Below are positions 11,020 to 25,904 of a DNA stretch of 64,000 nt, in pieces. Below the pieces are notes generated by a model. The model did no database searches. It was not told the DNA's origin and was given only the letters and a program-made list of their open reading frames with translations. The stretch spans positions 22,282,001 to 22,346,000 of the forward strand of contig NC_064826.1 of NCBI RefSeq assembly GCF_024166365.1, in the 5' to 3' direction. The position numbers and the translations under genes were made by a program. Positions within the stretch are counted from its first letter, which is position 1. Each line of letters begins with the position of its first letter. This stretch comes from Elephas maximus indicus (lineage: Eukaryota; Chordata; Mammalia; Proboscidea; Elephantidae).

Positions 11020-11150
11020 TGAGTCAGAGGCCTAGCTTTGTTGTGACTAGTCATGGGACCTTGGGCAAATCACTTCAGCTCCCTGCAAAAGGTGGGAAGC
11101 AGTGGTAGGGGAAGTACCTGTCATACCCACCTTGCTAGGTCAAGGTAATG
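11020..11150 (+). repeat. MIR fragment
   Basis: GGGACCTTGGGCAAATCACT followed by TCAGCTCCCTGCAAAAGG is the MIR core in sense orientation. Confidence 0.65.
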
Positions 11151-11939
11151 ATATGGTGGGAATGTCTGGTAAACTGGGGGTGGAGGACCGTTCAGGCATA
11201 AGACATTATTACCATTACCCTATGCCCATACAATTACCAGTCCTTCATTCTTTCTAGACCAAATGGACACATTTAGAGTAATATCTGGATTCTGAATCCC
11301 TGAGGGCAAGGCTGGCTCCTAATGGGGTCACTGGAAATAGTCTAGTGGTGCAGCTGGGGATGGTGATGACTAATGGAAGCACTGGTTACCATCTGGTCTC
11401 TCCTCTTCTGGACAGAGCTTAGAGCAGTCTGGAACCCCATTTTCCACCCTCTTCTAGACCCTCTGTACTGAGTCAGATGCACACAAAGGTCTTGGGGGTG
11501 GCCCGCTGTGATGTATTGTTTCTCGAAACAGGTGTTCTGCTAAACTGGGTAGGAAAAGTTGTGTAACAGATAGTTTTCTCATGGATCTTGACTCTGGGGT
11601 TCCTGTTCTGTTTCATACAGTAGTTTCTCCTGGAGGTTGTGGATTTCGGCAGGTAGCATCCCATCGACCTGGGTACAGAACAGGAAATAGAAACCTTCTG
11701 TCAGTTATTGACTGACCTCTGGGTTATGGGAGAAAACTTGGTAAGATCCTGTAGGAGGAGAGAGAATAATGCAATTTTTCCATTCTTGATGAGGGATCAG
11801 GACCAGACATGTGAAGTTAATATATAGGGAAATGCATCAAAAATTAATTAAAATATCAAATGAATGGTGCAAAACCATCAGAGTTGGACTTCAGTCAACA
11901 GGTAAGATTTACTAAGAATTTTCTGATAGACAATGAGCC

Positions 11940-12150
11940 TATTGGAGGGTCCAGGCATTTGACATTCATTATCTCATGTCATGTTCACAACAACTGTCTG
12001 AGATAGACACTACATTCCCATTTAACTCATGAGAAAGTGGCCTTGTCGATGGTCAAACAACAAGTTTCACTGATGAAAATCTGATTAGAACCTTGGTCCC
12101 TCTGAATCCAGAGATTAGCTCTTCACTACTGTAATATACTGTCTCCTGGA
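11940..12150 (-). repeat. MIR fragment
   Basis: The order CATTATCTCATGTCATGTTC, then CATTTAACTCATGAGAAAG, then a GTCAAACAACAAG segment is that of an antisense MIR. Confidence 0.55.
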
Positions 12151-12329
12151 AGGTCAGACATGAAGGAGCCTGAGAAATTTCATTCAATCCAAACGCTTCA
12201 TGGAATAGTAAGAAACTCAAGTCTAGGGGGATTCATTTTGGCTACAATATGGCATTTATGCAGAAAACTGGTAGGAAATGGAGGAGAGGAGTGAACAGGT
12301 ATGGGGGGGTCTATGTTCAGATTCGGATT

Positions 12330-12455
12330 GTCATCTAACCTTCACAATACCCTATTAAGTAGATATTATTACCATTTTACGGATAAGGAAACCAAGACCT
12401 AGAAATGTAAAGCAATTTGCTTAAGGTCACAGAACTAGTTAGGACTGAAGTCTTA
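12330..12455 (-). repeat. MIR fragment
   Basis: CATTTTACGGATAAGGAAAC and TTGCTTAAGGTCACAGAACT match an antisense MIR. Confidence 0.65.
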
Positions 12456-12649
12456 CTAGCTCTGGATTGTGGGTCTACGTGATAGCTAAGCTCAAGCTCT
12501 TTCTACAATGCCATTGTGATTCTCCAAGTCGGGAAAGTCAGATTGATTGGGAAGGGGCAGAAGTAAGAGCAATGAGATGCCCTAAAGAGTTGTGAACAAG
12601 GGAATGATGGGATGGAAGCAGCATTATAGGAAAGCTCAATTGGTACCAT

Positions 12650-12932
12650 ACAAGGGCAGTGGTGTTTCAGCGGGAGAATTCTCACCTTGCATGTGGGAGA
12701 GCTGGGTTCCATTCCCGGCCAAAGCCCCTTAAGTGCAGCCACCACCCATCTCTCAGTGGAGGCTTATGTGATGCTGAGTGGGGCTTCCAGGCTAAGACAG
12801 CCTAGAAAGAATGGCCTGGCAATCTACTTCTGAAAATCAGCCAATGAAAACCTATGGATCACAATGGTCCTCTCCCATGTGTATGGGCTTGCTGTGAGTT
12901 GGGGGCTGACTTGACGGCAGCTAACAACAACT
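12650..12932 (+). repeat. SINE with tRNA-Gly-like head and AfroSINE body
   Basis: The first ~70 bp follow tRNA-Gly(GCC) closely: GGTGTTTCAGCGGGAGAATT, then TCTCACCTTGCATGTGGGAG, then a B box GGTTCCATTCCCGGCC. The rest is AfroSINE-like: CCTGGCAATCTACTTCTGAA, then GCCAATGAAAACCTATGGAT, ending CTGACTTGACGGCAGCTAAC plus AACAAC. The head differs from that of the other SINEs in this window. The tRNA part is degenerate and fused to a SINE body, so it is not a tRNA gene. Confidence 0.8.
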
Positions 12933-13814
12933 AAGTGGGGTGGTGGAGTGGAGAAGAGATTGGATGGGAAGAGAACTGGTGGCAGGGAGTGCTACAGGGA
13001 GCGCTGGGAATGGTGTAGGCTCTTGGTGAAATGCCTGGAGTCCAGTGGTGGTAGTAGTCATTAAGAAGGAGTAAACACTCCAGAGGCAATGTCCAGGAAG
13101 TACCTGAGAATTTTCCAGGTGTGGTGAAGGGAATGAAAGGGAGAATGAACAATGATGCCGAGGTCTTGAGCCGGAATGTTTGAGAGGATGGCCATGCTCG
13201 ATGACCATGGGAGGCCGGGAAGAAGCGAGTTACCAAGGGAGGGGAGCATGAGGTGTCCGACTTCAGCACTGCTGATTTTGAGGGGATGGCAAGATGCAGT
13301 CAAGTGAATTGCCTAACAGAAAGTTTTCAGGGAGCCATCAACGCCCCTAGAAATCCAGGAGGGGTAGGGGTAGATAGAACACATACACACAGGATAGATA
13401 GCACCCCCTGAAAGCACATCTTTTTGTATGTTCATACATTCTCAGAGTCACCCTCCTCACCTACAAATGGGGTAACACTCTACATCTTAATGACAGAAAT
13501 AGATACCCAATTGCACCTCACCCTTCCCACCCTCCCCCCACCCCTGCCCCCAGGCTTGCTAGAAGCATTGTCACTGCGGCTTAAGTGAGAAGCCTAGATC
13601 TGATTTCTCTTCCTCGAGCAATCTAGGTTTACAAGCCCACAAGGAAAGGCACAGACTTGGAATCAATGTCTACAGCTGATCAGGTTGCAGACAGAAGTCA
13701 TCCTAGGCGTGCATTTTAGTCTTCCTATCACACACACCTACCACCCACGTCCATTCTCCTCTTGCTCCTCAGCTCCTGCTCCCCACCTTCAGAGCCGTCC
13801 CCACTCGGCCTTAC

Positions 13815-16800
13815 CTAAAATTCCCAGATACACTCTTTTGTAATGCCTTCGCTGTCTGCCAAGAGGGTGCCACTCCGGTCAGCTCTCAGGTAAAAGCCAT
13901 TGGGCGCCAGGACTGTGAGCAAGTTGCTCCCCTGAAGCTCGATACAGAAGTTGAGGGCAAACTTTCCCCAAGGACGAAAGGTGCCAAAGGATGTAATTGA
14001 CCAAAAGGATCCATCCTGTGCTGTGGAGGGAAGTGCTTTGGTTGGTGGGCCATTTGGAAGGGCGGTCCTCCAGCGCTGCAGCCTCTGGGGAGGGCTCCGT
14101 GGAGGCACATCACCCTACCTGGCTGCCCTGGGCTGGTGATGTGGGCAAGCCCCGCTATGGAAACGCAGAGGGCCAGTAAGGATCTTATTTTCATTCTTCT
14201 AACCCACTCTGGGGGCCTTAAACGGTGAAAACAAGCAGAAACCTGCTTTCTCTTTTGTAATGAGCAGGCCCTGAGGTCTGAATACAGCAGGGGCTGCATC
14301 ATGCAGCCTGGGTCAGGGAAGAGGGGCTTCTCACCCTGGAAGTGGTAGATGCCCTGGCGACAGGGCAGCAGGTGGATGCAGTCAGGCTGGTCCAGGTTGC
14401 ACCTCACAAGGTCGTGTTCTGACGAGGTGCCCACGTACCCATAGCGCCCTCGCAGTGCCAGGAAGGGGCGGTTGGCTAATCGGATCCCAAATTCCTCAGT
14501 AGGGCCTGAGAGAAATAGGAAGGAGTTACCAGGAGGGGTTGCCCCTAGATGTTTTCCGAGATGGAAGTAGGAGGGAGAAAACTAATTGTGAAAGGATGTC
14601 ATCAACATTTTAACATGTGATGAGCACCTACTAGGTGCCAGGCCTTCTGCTAGGTGCTTGTGAAATGTTTGCAGAGGCACCTAGCACCTTGCTGAGCTCA
14701 ACAAATGTTGAAGGCTTTCTTCCTTTGAAATATGTGATTGTATTTAATGCTCATGATAAGCCTGTGAGACAGGCAGGGTGGGTGTCATCTCCTTTTTTAC
14801 AGACAAGGAAACTGAGGCTCAAAGGGGTGGCTTGTCCAAGTGACTACAGTATAGAGTGAGTACACAAATCCAGATCCTCTAACCCCAACTCCAATACTTT
14901 CCCTCTCATTCCCAGCTCCCTCTAGAAGCATTGCTGAGTTGGAATTGCCTGTAGGAGGGCTGCTCTGCTCACCTGGGATGGTGGCATTGGCCACCAGCAG
15001 GCCATTGGCCATGACACCCAGGAAGCGCCCATTGGAGGACTGCAGCATGATCCGGCCACAATTCCAGTGCATTCGGAAGAAGGTGTCAGACTCCAGGGGG
15101 TGCCCGTCAGCCATCACCGTCCTATGGTGCCGCTGGAGAGAATAACGGGAACAGGGTGGGGGAGCAGGACCGAACAGCTCAGCATTCTTCTCATCATTTT
15201 AATTTCTAGATCCTCTTCCTCATATCCCACCCAGCAGCCTTTTCATTCCCCAATGGGTGTGCCTTATGCTTTCAGATCCTTTATGGGAAACATGTTGTGC
15301 CGCTTGTTTCCCACTGCCAATCTGTGCTGTATCCCAGAGCCTAGCATCAAAGGGGCCCAGATATCCATGTGGAGAAAAAGGAAACTCGGCCCTTATGCCA
15401 ACACATTGCTGTTGGGTCGATTCCGACTCATAGTGATCCTATAGGACAGAGTAGAACTGCCTATGGCACAGAGTAGAACTTGCCATAGGACAGAGTAGAA
15501 TTGCCCCACAAGTTTCCAAGGAGTGCCTGGTGGATTCGAACTGCTGACCTTTTCATTAGCAGCTGTAGCTCTTAACCACTGCTGCCACCAGCGTTTCTCC
15601 TTATGCCAAAGTCATCTTGAAATATATCAAAGCCATGAAAGTGAAAGTGAAACTATAAAGCTCGTAGGAAAAAATCTTTGTGACTTTTGGGTAGGCAATG
15701 ATTTCTTGTCTATTTTTTATGGAAAAAGCATGAACTATTTAAACAAAAACGGACGAATTGAACTTCATCAAAATTAAAAAATTTTGCTTTTCAAAAGGCA
15801 CCATTAAGAAAATGAAAAGACGAGGGAAAAAATATTTATAATATGTATAGTTGGCGAAGGGCTTGACTTTAGAACATATGGAGAATCCTTACAATTCAAT
15901 AATAAAACAAACAACCCAATTAAAAATAAGAAACAGATTTTAAAGAAGATATACAAATAGCCAATAAGCTCATGAAAAGATGCTCAAAATTATTAATTCT
16001 AAGGTTAATGCAAATTAAAGCCACAATAAGGTGTTACGACGGCACTGGGTTTCTGGGTTACACACCCACTAGAGTGGCTAAAATTAAAAGGACAGACAAT
16101 ACCAAGTGTTGACGCGGACTGTAGAGCAATTAGAACCTTCATACATTACTGGTGGGAATGTAAAATGATACAGTCACTTTAGAAAACAGTTTGGCACTTT
16201 CTTATAAAGTTAAACACACATTTATCATATGATCTAGTAATTCCATTTCTAGATATTTACCCTAGATAAATGAAAATACAGGCCCACAAAAAGACTTGTA
16301 TAGAAATATTCACAGCAACTTTATTCATAACAACCCAAGTTGGAAACAAACCAAATGGTCACAGCAAGTGAACGGATAAACAAATCACGTTTGTTTTTAT
16401 GAATAGTAAGAAGCTTGAGTGGCGCAGGCGGTTTGTGGTCCGCTGCTAACCCAAAGCCTGGTGGTTTGAACCCACCCACTGGCTCTGTGGAAGAAAGACC
16501 TGGCAATCTTCTTCTGTAAAGATTACAGTCAAGAGAACCTTATGGAGCAGTTCTACTCTGTTACACATGGGGTGGGGGGGGTAACAAATCAGTGGCAGGT
16601 GACAACAACAACATGGAATACCACTCAGCAACGAGAAAGAATGAACTACTGATATATGCAACATTATGAGTGAATCTCAAAAACTATGCTGAGCAAAAGA
16701 GCATACCTACTATACCCTCTAGTAGGCAAATCTGATCTATTAAAAAAAAAAAAAAAAAAACCAAACCCGCTGCCATCGAGTTGATTCTGACTCATAGCGA

Positions 16801-19507
16801 CCCTCTAGGACAGAGTAGAACTGCCCCATATAGTTTCCAAGGATCGCCTATAGTGACAGAAAATAGATCAATAGTAGCCTGGGTCCAAAGGGGGAGGGGA
16901 ACTGATTATAAACGGGCAAGGGGGAATTTGGGGAGTGATGGAAATATTTTCTAGCTTGATTGTCGTATGGCTACGTGAGTGTATACTTTTGTCAAAACTT
17001 ATTGAATTGTATACTTTAAAATGGGTGCGTTTTATTGTACGTAAATTATGCCTCAATAAAGTTGATCTAAAAGAAGTAGGTCCCACTGGATACAAATGAT
17101 GGTTTATCCACATGGCCATCCACAACTCCCTGTACCATTTGGTCATCTGCCTGAGGAAGGAGGAAGTGTGTTTAGAGAGGAAGCACTCAGGGCTGAAGGA
17201 GGATGACAGAAAGCATGGTCTCACCTGGACTAGGTAGTAGCCATTGGCTGAACGAAGCTGCAAGGTGGAGCTCTCCTTGTTACATTCAAACTGGAACAAG
17301 GACATTTGGGTTAAGCGCTCTGAGGCAGCATACACCTCAACATCTGCAGAGGAAGGACATGTCAGAGGAGGCCAGAGTCCTGGCCCCCCTGTCTCAGCAC
17401 CTCCTGCCTGCCTTGTCACTGGGGCACACTTTGCTTTCCCTCTTCAGCCTGGAGCACCTTATGTTGGACTACACACTTACCAGCCTGAAGAAGATCCAAG
17501 TGACTTTCCACTAAAGCCCATGTCCCTGCTTTTCTGTCCTTCTCCATGGTACAAGAGACCCCATGGGACCCCAGGACCTTTCTTATCAGCTGGTTCAACA
17601 ATCCTTGCTGTTACCAAACACCCTTCCCTCTTTTCTACAGCCAGCCCTCTCTCCCTCCCTGACTGTGCTGGGCCCAGCACTTGCCATAGAAGACTGAGAT
17701 GAACTTCCGTGCCTTTGACTTGAGGCTGACCCAGGCTGGGCAGTGCTGCAAAATAAACCACTCCTCGCCCCGATGGGGACTGGAGCCCAGGCCCAGGAGC
17801 AGCCGTGCGCCCTGTGGGTATAACATGCCCCCTTCTCCATCACTCAGTGCCACCAGCCCTCCAGGCCGCACTTGCATGTGAAAAGCTGTCTGTGATGAGG
17901 GCTGGGAGGCCAGCCGGTCCAAGTGGGACAGGAAGAGGTGTGTTGAGGTCTCCACGTGGTAGCAGCCATCTTGGAAATGCAACAGGAAGCCACATTCCTC
18001 CAGGCAGGGAACTGGCGCGTCCACCCAGACACGGCCCACAGTGGGGTCAGCCCGGGCATAGCAATGGTTGAGAGGGCTGTAGAGGGTCACATGGACATGC
18101 AGGGCTGGCCGCGGGGCCCACATGTGGTAGGCTGAGAGGACCCTGGAGTTGCAGAACACATCCTCACCATCGGACTCCAAATAGCGCCCAGTGATTATGC
18201 ACTGGAGGGTCCACTTCCCATTCCGGTGGAAACGCAGCAGGAAGCAGCCATGATGGCTGCTCCTCGGCTGCCCGTAGCCCACAGAGCCATCCCCTTCGGA
18301 CAGTAAGTAGAGGCCCTGCAGGCTTCGAAGTCGAACCACAGCTTGTGACTCATGCTCATTGCTCACCAGGAGCTCCCAGGTCTGGTGCATCAGGAGGGAG
18401 AGGAGAGAGAGCAGTACCACCAGGTGACTAGACCAAGGAGCCCCAAAACCATCCCATCACCCCTGGCATCACCCAGCACCACCTTCCCTCCACATCAGCC
18501 CTGAGGTCCTCTGCTGTCAGCCCTTCCACCCTCCCAACCAGCAGCAAGCAGAAGGATCTCAGGGTACGTCCACCCCTGGAGGCATAGGGCTTCTCAAGAT
18601 CCAAAGAAAAGTTCTAGATGCCCACCTCCTCCAAGTAACAGAAGGTAAACCTCTCTCTCCTTTTCTTGACCCACTTTTTTTAATACCTAATTTTCTAAGA
18701 AATGCTTTGGTTTCAGTCTTGCTTCTCTCCACTTCACTGGTAGAGACAGAGTGGATGGAGCACTCAGCTAATGCTTCTATCCCCAAGGCCACTTCCCCAA
18801 TGCAGCTGGAGAAAAGCAAGACTCTTAGACGCGGGTCCAGGCTCCCCTGAGGGGCTCTCTCCAGAGATGAGAATGGGAGCACGACAGCTGAGTTGCGTTG
18901 TCAGGTCCAGCCTTGTTATAGCAGGCAGCCACCGCGGATGTGCCTATGTCCCTCTGTAAAATGAAGACCAACTCTCCCAGGGATGCTGAGTCCCCCATTC
19001 TCCCCAGACTGCAACCAAAACAGAACCATAGGCTGTGCAGTCACTCCACTGGTCCAGCTTCCCCTGGATGCCCTTGGTCCTGGACCCTCCAACTCTCCTC
19101 TATGATGACACAACCTCTCTGTGCTGGGATGGAGGGCAGGGACAGCCAGAGCAGAACAAGGCAGGAAGGCCAGGGCTGAGACTTCCTCTTATGGAACATG
19201 TTTAGCGAGGGGAGACAGAGCAATGGAGATACACCAAAAGCCTAGGGTGGAAGAGCCTTGGCCTGGTGATGACAGAGGTTAGGTGGAAGATTAGGTTAAG
19301 TACAACAGCCTACCCACAAAGGAGGCCTTGGCCACTTGTAAAGTTGGTTCCAGTCTAGGTTTGTTCTGTTACCTGTTTCTTGCCCAAACCCTTTGCAGCA
19401 GCAGTGACTGTATTCTTATATGCCTCAAAAGTGAGGTAGGTTCCTGCCCAGCTGATGAGGCCAATCCTTAGGTCCTCAGACTTGGGCCGCCTTTGCATCC
19501 ACTCCAT
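13815..19507 (-). CDS. FSCN3: Fascin-3 (testis fascin)
   Basis: FSCN3 is an actin-bundling fascin paralogue expressed mainly in testis; it is built from four beta-trefoil domains of about 120 residues. Six coding exons on the minus strand join in phase: 19507-19373, 18381-17685, 17343-17225, 15132-14973, 14505-14335 and 14020-13815. They give 495 aa ending GITKECIWEF. It aligns with human FSCN3 (498 aa from memory) along its whole length. Two oddities stand out. The intron between exons 2 and 3 (17684-17344) has a GC donor (TATG|GCAAGT) with a normal CTGCAG acceptor. The codon at the human start position is GTG here (19516-19514), so translation most likely starts three codons later at 19507, where codon 4 has become ATG with G at -3 and +4. 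Intron 3 (17224-15133) is filled by an old L1 and SINEs. Confidence 0.95.
14610..14870 (-). repeat. MIR fragment in FSCN3 intron
   Basis: GATGAGCACCTACTAGGTGC and ACAAGGAAACTGAGGCTCAA, followed by CTTGTCCAAGTGACTACA, are an antisense MIR in the 14506-14972 intron. Confidence 0.7.
15397..15598 (-). repeat. AfroSINE with an internal triplication
   Basis: Antisense copy in FSCN3 intron 3. The segment GACAGAGTAGAACTGCC occurs three times in a row with small changes (about 15445-15515), where a normal copy has one. Confidence 0.88.
16410..16613 (+). repeat. AfroSINE inside the old L1
   Basis: The head is CTTGAGTGGCGCAGGCGG, the middle GACCTGGCAATCTTCTTCTG, and it ends in GACAACAACAAC. The L1 text TGGAATACCACTCAGCAAC resumes straight after. 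Confidence 0.88.
16739..16852 (-). repeat. AfroSINE, truncated, with A-run edge
   Basis: A run of A is followed by CCAAACCCGCTGCCATCGAG and GGACAGAGTAGAACTGCCCC. The head is missing beyond GGATCGCC. Confidence 0.85.
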
Positions 19508-19899
19508 CTCCTCCACAGGGCCAGTGCTATAGGTGATGACTTGGTCTGGCCCAGCTTTCCCCCCAGTGGCGAGGTTCCACAGGCCATAGGGCCCGGAATG
19601 AGCCCTGTAGTACCCACCAGATGTCCCCAGAGGGAACTCCCAGGCAGAGGCTGGACCAGTACCCAGCACCTCTGTGACCCGGGAGCATTGTGACTGTGGG
19701 GGCTGCCTCTTATCCTGCCACAGTGGGGATAGGGTGCAGGTGCAGCATCAATCCATGGCCCAAAGGAAGTGGGTCCAGGGCCGCGGCCTCCACCTCCGCC
19801 CCCCACTCCAGGAGCAGAGGTCGGGTAAGACTGGAATCAGAACTGCAGCAGGGGTCAGTGCCTACCTGTGACTCCAGGCAAGTCCCTCGCATTCTTTAT

Positions 19900-20060
19900 T
19901 TTTGATTCTCATTTTGGTAACAGGACAGAAATCAATCACTTTCCTCCCTAGGAAGTGGGTTCTGCCTGGCACCCTGGGGACTCAAGTGTTTTTGAAGTTC
20001 AAGGTATTCAAGAAAAATTCATTAAGTTTTAAGGCCCTGGGACGATGAGGCCAACATGTC
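19900..20060. other. FSCN3-ARF5 spacer, nothing recognised
   Basis: Short unique stretch upstream of FSCN3 exon 1. There is no clear promoter signature and no CpG island, as expected for a tissue-restricted gene. Confidence 0.35.
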
Positions 20061-20490
20061 TCAAAAGTTTTATTTTTTTATAATTTATTTTTGTTGTTGA
20101 GAATATACACAGCAGAACACAGACCACTTCAACAGTTCCTTTATGTACAATTCGGTGACATTGATTACATTCTAGTTCTGCAACCATTTTCACCCTCCTT
20201 TTCCAAGTTGTTCCCGTTAACATAAACAACATAAACTCACTGCCCCCTAAGATTAACAGTTGCTGTTGGCAATTTGATCACATGAAGATAAATCTTAAAA
20301 GAACATAATGCTTAAGGCAGACATTCTTTACTAGTTAAGCTAAACTATTGTTTAGAGAAGACTTCAGGGGATATTTTTGGTTTAAGGTTTAAAGATTATC
20401 TCAGGGCATGGTTTTCAGGGGTTTATCCAGAAAGTCTAAATTCCATGAGAATGTGAAATTCTGTTCTGCATTTTAGATGTTATTTTTCAG
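20060..20490 (-). mobile_element. L1-like 3' fragment
   Basis: A T-rich left edge (reverse of a poly(A) tail) precedes TTGTTGAGAATATACACAGC, ATTCGGTGACATTGATTACA and ACTAGTTAAGCTAAACTATT. The same family recurs at 40032, 44872 and 56888. The class is assigned by analogy to placental L1 3' UTRs and is not certain. Confidence 0.6.
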
Positions 20491-21014
20491 AGAGGGTGAG
20501 GAAACCTGAAATAGATACCCAGTGAGGACCAAATTACTCCTATTAATCAGCAAGGTGTGGCTCAGGGCCAGGGTAAGGAGAGTGGCCCGGGTGAAAGGAG
20601 CACCCTCATCAACACCCAGCAGCACTGCTGGTGGGTGGGTGGCTGGCAGGTAGCCAGCCAGAGCTGCCTTTAAGGATACCAACCCTTTTTTTCTATAGTC
20701 TCTATCGGCTAGTAGCCTTTGGGATTAACTTCCGGCAAAGTTCATGAAGAAAACCCAGCCCAGAACTGGAGAAACTGGTATATGAGGAAAAGGGGGAAAG
20801 GCCGGAAGAAGTGGTGGTGGTGGTAGTGGTGGTGATGCACTTTAAGCTTTGCTGGGACCCAAAGGGAAACGGGCAGAGTCAGTGAGACCGGAAGAGCCCA
20901 TGCCCTAGGTCCTTACATGCCCTTTCCTATTCCCCAAAGGTGGGGTCTTCCCAGGTGGAGAGTCCCAGTGGTACCCAGCAGGGACCACCAACGTTTTTGT
21001 AAAGTAAGGTTAAT

Positions 21015-21190
21015 AGACTACTAGTGCCAGGCTTGCCTGGGTGATCTTCAGGATGCATATTCCTGGGCTTCTGACCATCCTAATGAATCAGTTTCTGGCA
21101 TATACAGCTCAAGGCCCTGCATTTTTAACACACATTCCCTCCCCCTCAAATTTTAATGTACACAGCAGTCAAGAGCCACCGCTCTAAGTA
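21015..21190. mobile_element. Old hAT-type MITE (probable)
   Basis: CCTGGGTGATCTTCAGGATG, then GCATTTTTAACACACATTCC and TTTTAATGTACACAGCAGTC resemble mammalian hAT-Charlie short elements ending in GAGCCACCGCT. The subfamily is not resolved. Confidence 0.4.
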
Positions 21191-21494
21191 GCTGGGAGAT
21201 GGATGGGAAGGGGGAGTTATGTGGTTTACAGAACTATGAAGGCAGCTCCTGTTGCCATCAGCAAAGGCCTCTTGGAGTTGGGGAAGGAAGGGGGTTTTCT
21301 CCACTGGAACCCCTAAAGTATCCCCAGCCTCAAGAATGAGGAGGGAGAAGCTGAGCTAGACAAGAACAACTATGTGGGAAGTGGTTGGCCTTAGTTGCTT
21401 TGAGTCTCTCTACCCCCATATTATCCCTTTGTACCCAATAACCCATCCCCCCATTTCTAGGCTTCAGACAACACCGTGTACAAACCACAGCCAA

Positions 21495-21500
21495 TTTATT
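21495..21500 (-). terminator. ARF5 poly(A) signal
   Basis: TTTATT on the plus strand reads AATAAA on the minus strand, 388 bp after the ARF5 stop codon. Confidence 0.75.
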
Positions 21501-21887
21501 ACTCAATATCCAGTGCCACATCATAGCACCACCTGGAGCCCTCACCTTCCCCCCTATCTGGCCCCAAGGGTACACCCAAAATGGAAAAAACAAAAGCAAA
21601 CTCAGATGCCTGCTCCTCCTCTGGAAGTGGGGGCCTTGGCCCTGGGGCCCCTTGCACAGGTCCCAGCAGGCAAGAGTGGACCCCTCTGTGCCAGAGAGCG
21701 AAGCTCCAGGCTCCAACAACAGAGAGAACATGCAGGCAGGAGCAGGAGCAGGAGCGGGAGCAGAGGCCCGAGTAGGTGGGGGAGGAGGAGTAGGGGGGAA
21801 GGGCACTGCCTGAGGAGTCCGGGAGTCTGTCATCCCGGGAGGAATGCACGCGGAGCTTCCGGGCAGCAGGGGCCTGCCCCTGGCTGG

Positions 21888-24820
<2,933 letters not shown>

Positions 24821-24829
24821 AGAGAAGCC

Positions 24830-25735
24830 GAGACCGTTAGCGTCGTGTGTCCTGCGCTGGCTTGGAAGAAGGAAAGGGTCTGGGTCTGCCTGTTCCCAGT
24901 GCGCCGGTCAGGGCTGTGGCTGTAGAGCCTGCAGCCCGAGCGGGCGGAGAGAAGCCGCCTTACTCCGGAGCAGCCCCTGCCCCAGCCCTCACTCGGTCTC
25001 AGTGGCCCGCGGCTGGGCCTTGAGTGCGTTGCGTCCCGCATCCCACATTGGACTCCGGTTTAGCCCTTGGCAACCAGCAGCACCGGCTGTGTGCACCACC
25101 CTCCTTCGGGGAGCGGAAACTCCCTGCGGGGATCTTGTTCCTCCTTTTGCCTTCTCAACTCCCAGTAAGGGGCTTTGCACGTAGAGGGTGGTTAGTGACT
25201 GTAGACTTGCTTGACGAATGTGCCGGAGGTGAGGGAAGAAGATGCCCGAGGGATAGCTAGTTGATTCCCTAAAACGCCTGCTTCATAGCTACCCCATCGG
25301 CAGCACCAGTGGAAGATTCCAGCCCGGACGACAGGACAATTCTGCCTTGGCCTCCAGCGCCTGGGAATGCTGGTCTTCAGCCGGGCCGTGGCAGCCCTTC
25401 TGAACTTCCTTCCTCACTTTGTCACAGACATGGGGAACTCATGCCTCCCTAGACCCAAAGAACTTCCCAAGTAATTCCCACCCCTCATCTTAGCATCTGA
25501 GGGGCATAACAACGCAAGAACTAGCTTCAATTTTTTTCTAAGGTGGAGGAGACTGGATCAATGTTGGTCTCCTAATCTATGTTCAACAGGTGCTTGTTGG
25601 GTTGAACTGGACTGGTTAGGAGCTCAGTGGAGCAAGGGCAGGAGTTATACTATTCTGGATTCCCAGTGGGCTTCTAGGATCTATTACTTATGGACTGGAC
25701 ATGGTAAGGCAGGCTGGGAATCAGAGAACCATCAT
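24830..25735. other. ARF5 upstream spacer, no gene recognised
   Basis: The first 400 bp remain fairly GC-rich and could be the shore of the ARF5 island. The rest is unique-looking. I see no coding similarity. Confidence 0.4.
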
Positions 25736-25904
25736 TCATTCAACAAGTATTTATTGAGTGCCTGCTATGAGCTAATATCGACTTGATGGCACACAACAAC
25801 TGTGAGCCAGCACTGTTCCAGGCTTTAGTTTAAATCTCAGTTCTGCCATTTTTTGAGGTTGTGCCTTGAACAATCCTTACAACCCTTCTGCTTTTTCTCA
25901 TCTA

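Larger units (their letters stand above)
15600..17080 (+). mobile_element. Old L1M 3' fragment in FSCN3 intron 3
   Basis: The sequence carries the decayed end of L1 ORF2: the CATACATTACTGGTGGGAAT, GGCACTTTCTTATAAAGTTA and CATTTCTAGATATTTACCC landmarks, and TATTCATAACAACCCAAG. It ends in an L1M-type 3' UTR (ATTGTATACTTTAAAATGGG, then TGCCTCAATAAAG). Two AfroSINEs interrupt it at 16410-16613 and 16739-16852, so it is older than both. It is antisense to FSCN3. Confidence 0.85.

Noticed and set aside
12655-12730. Possible tRNA-Gly gene
   Set aside because: Several mismatches in stems and the B box, no proper 3' end or terminator, and direct fusion to a SINE body.
13815-19669. FSCN3 reading upstream of 19507 to 19669
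   Set aside because: The extra 53 residues are not found in fascins and the family start lies at or next to 19507.
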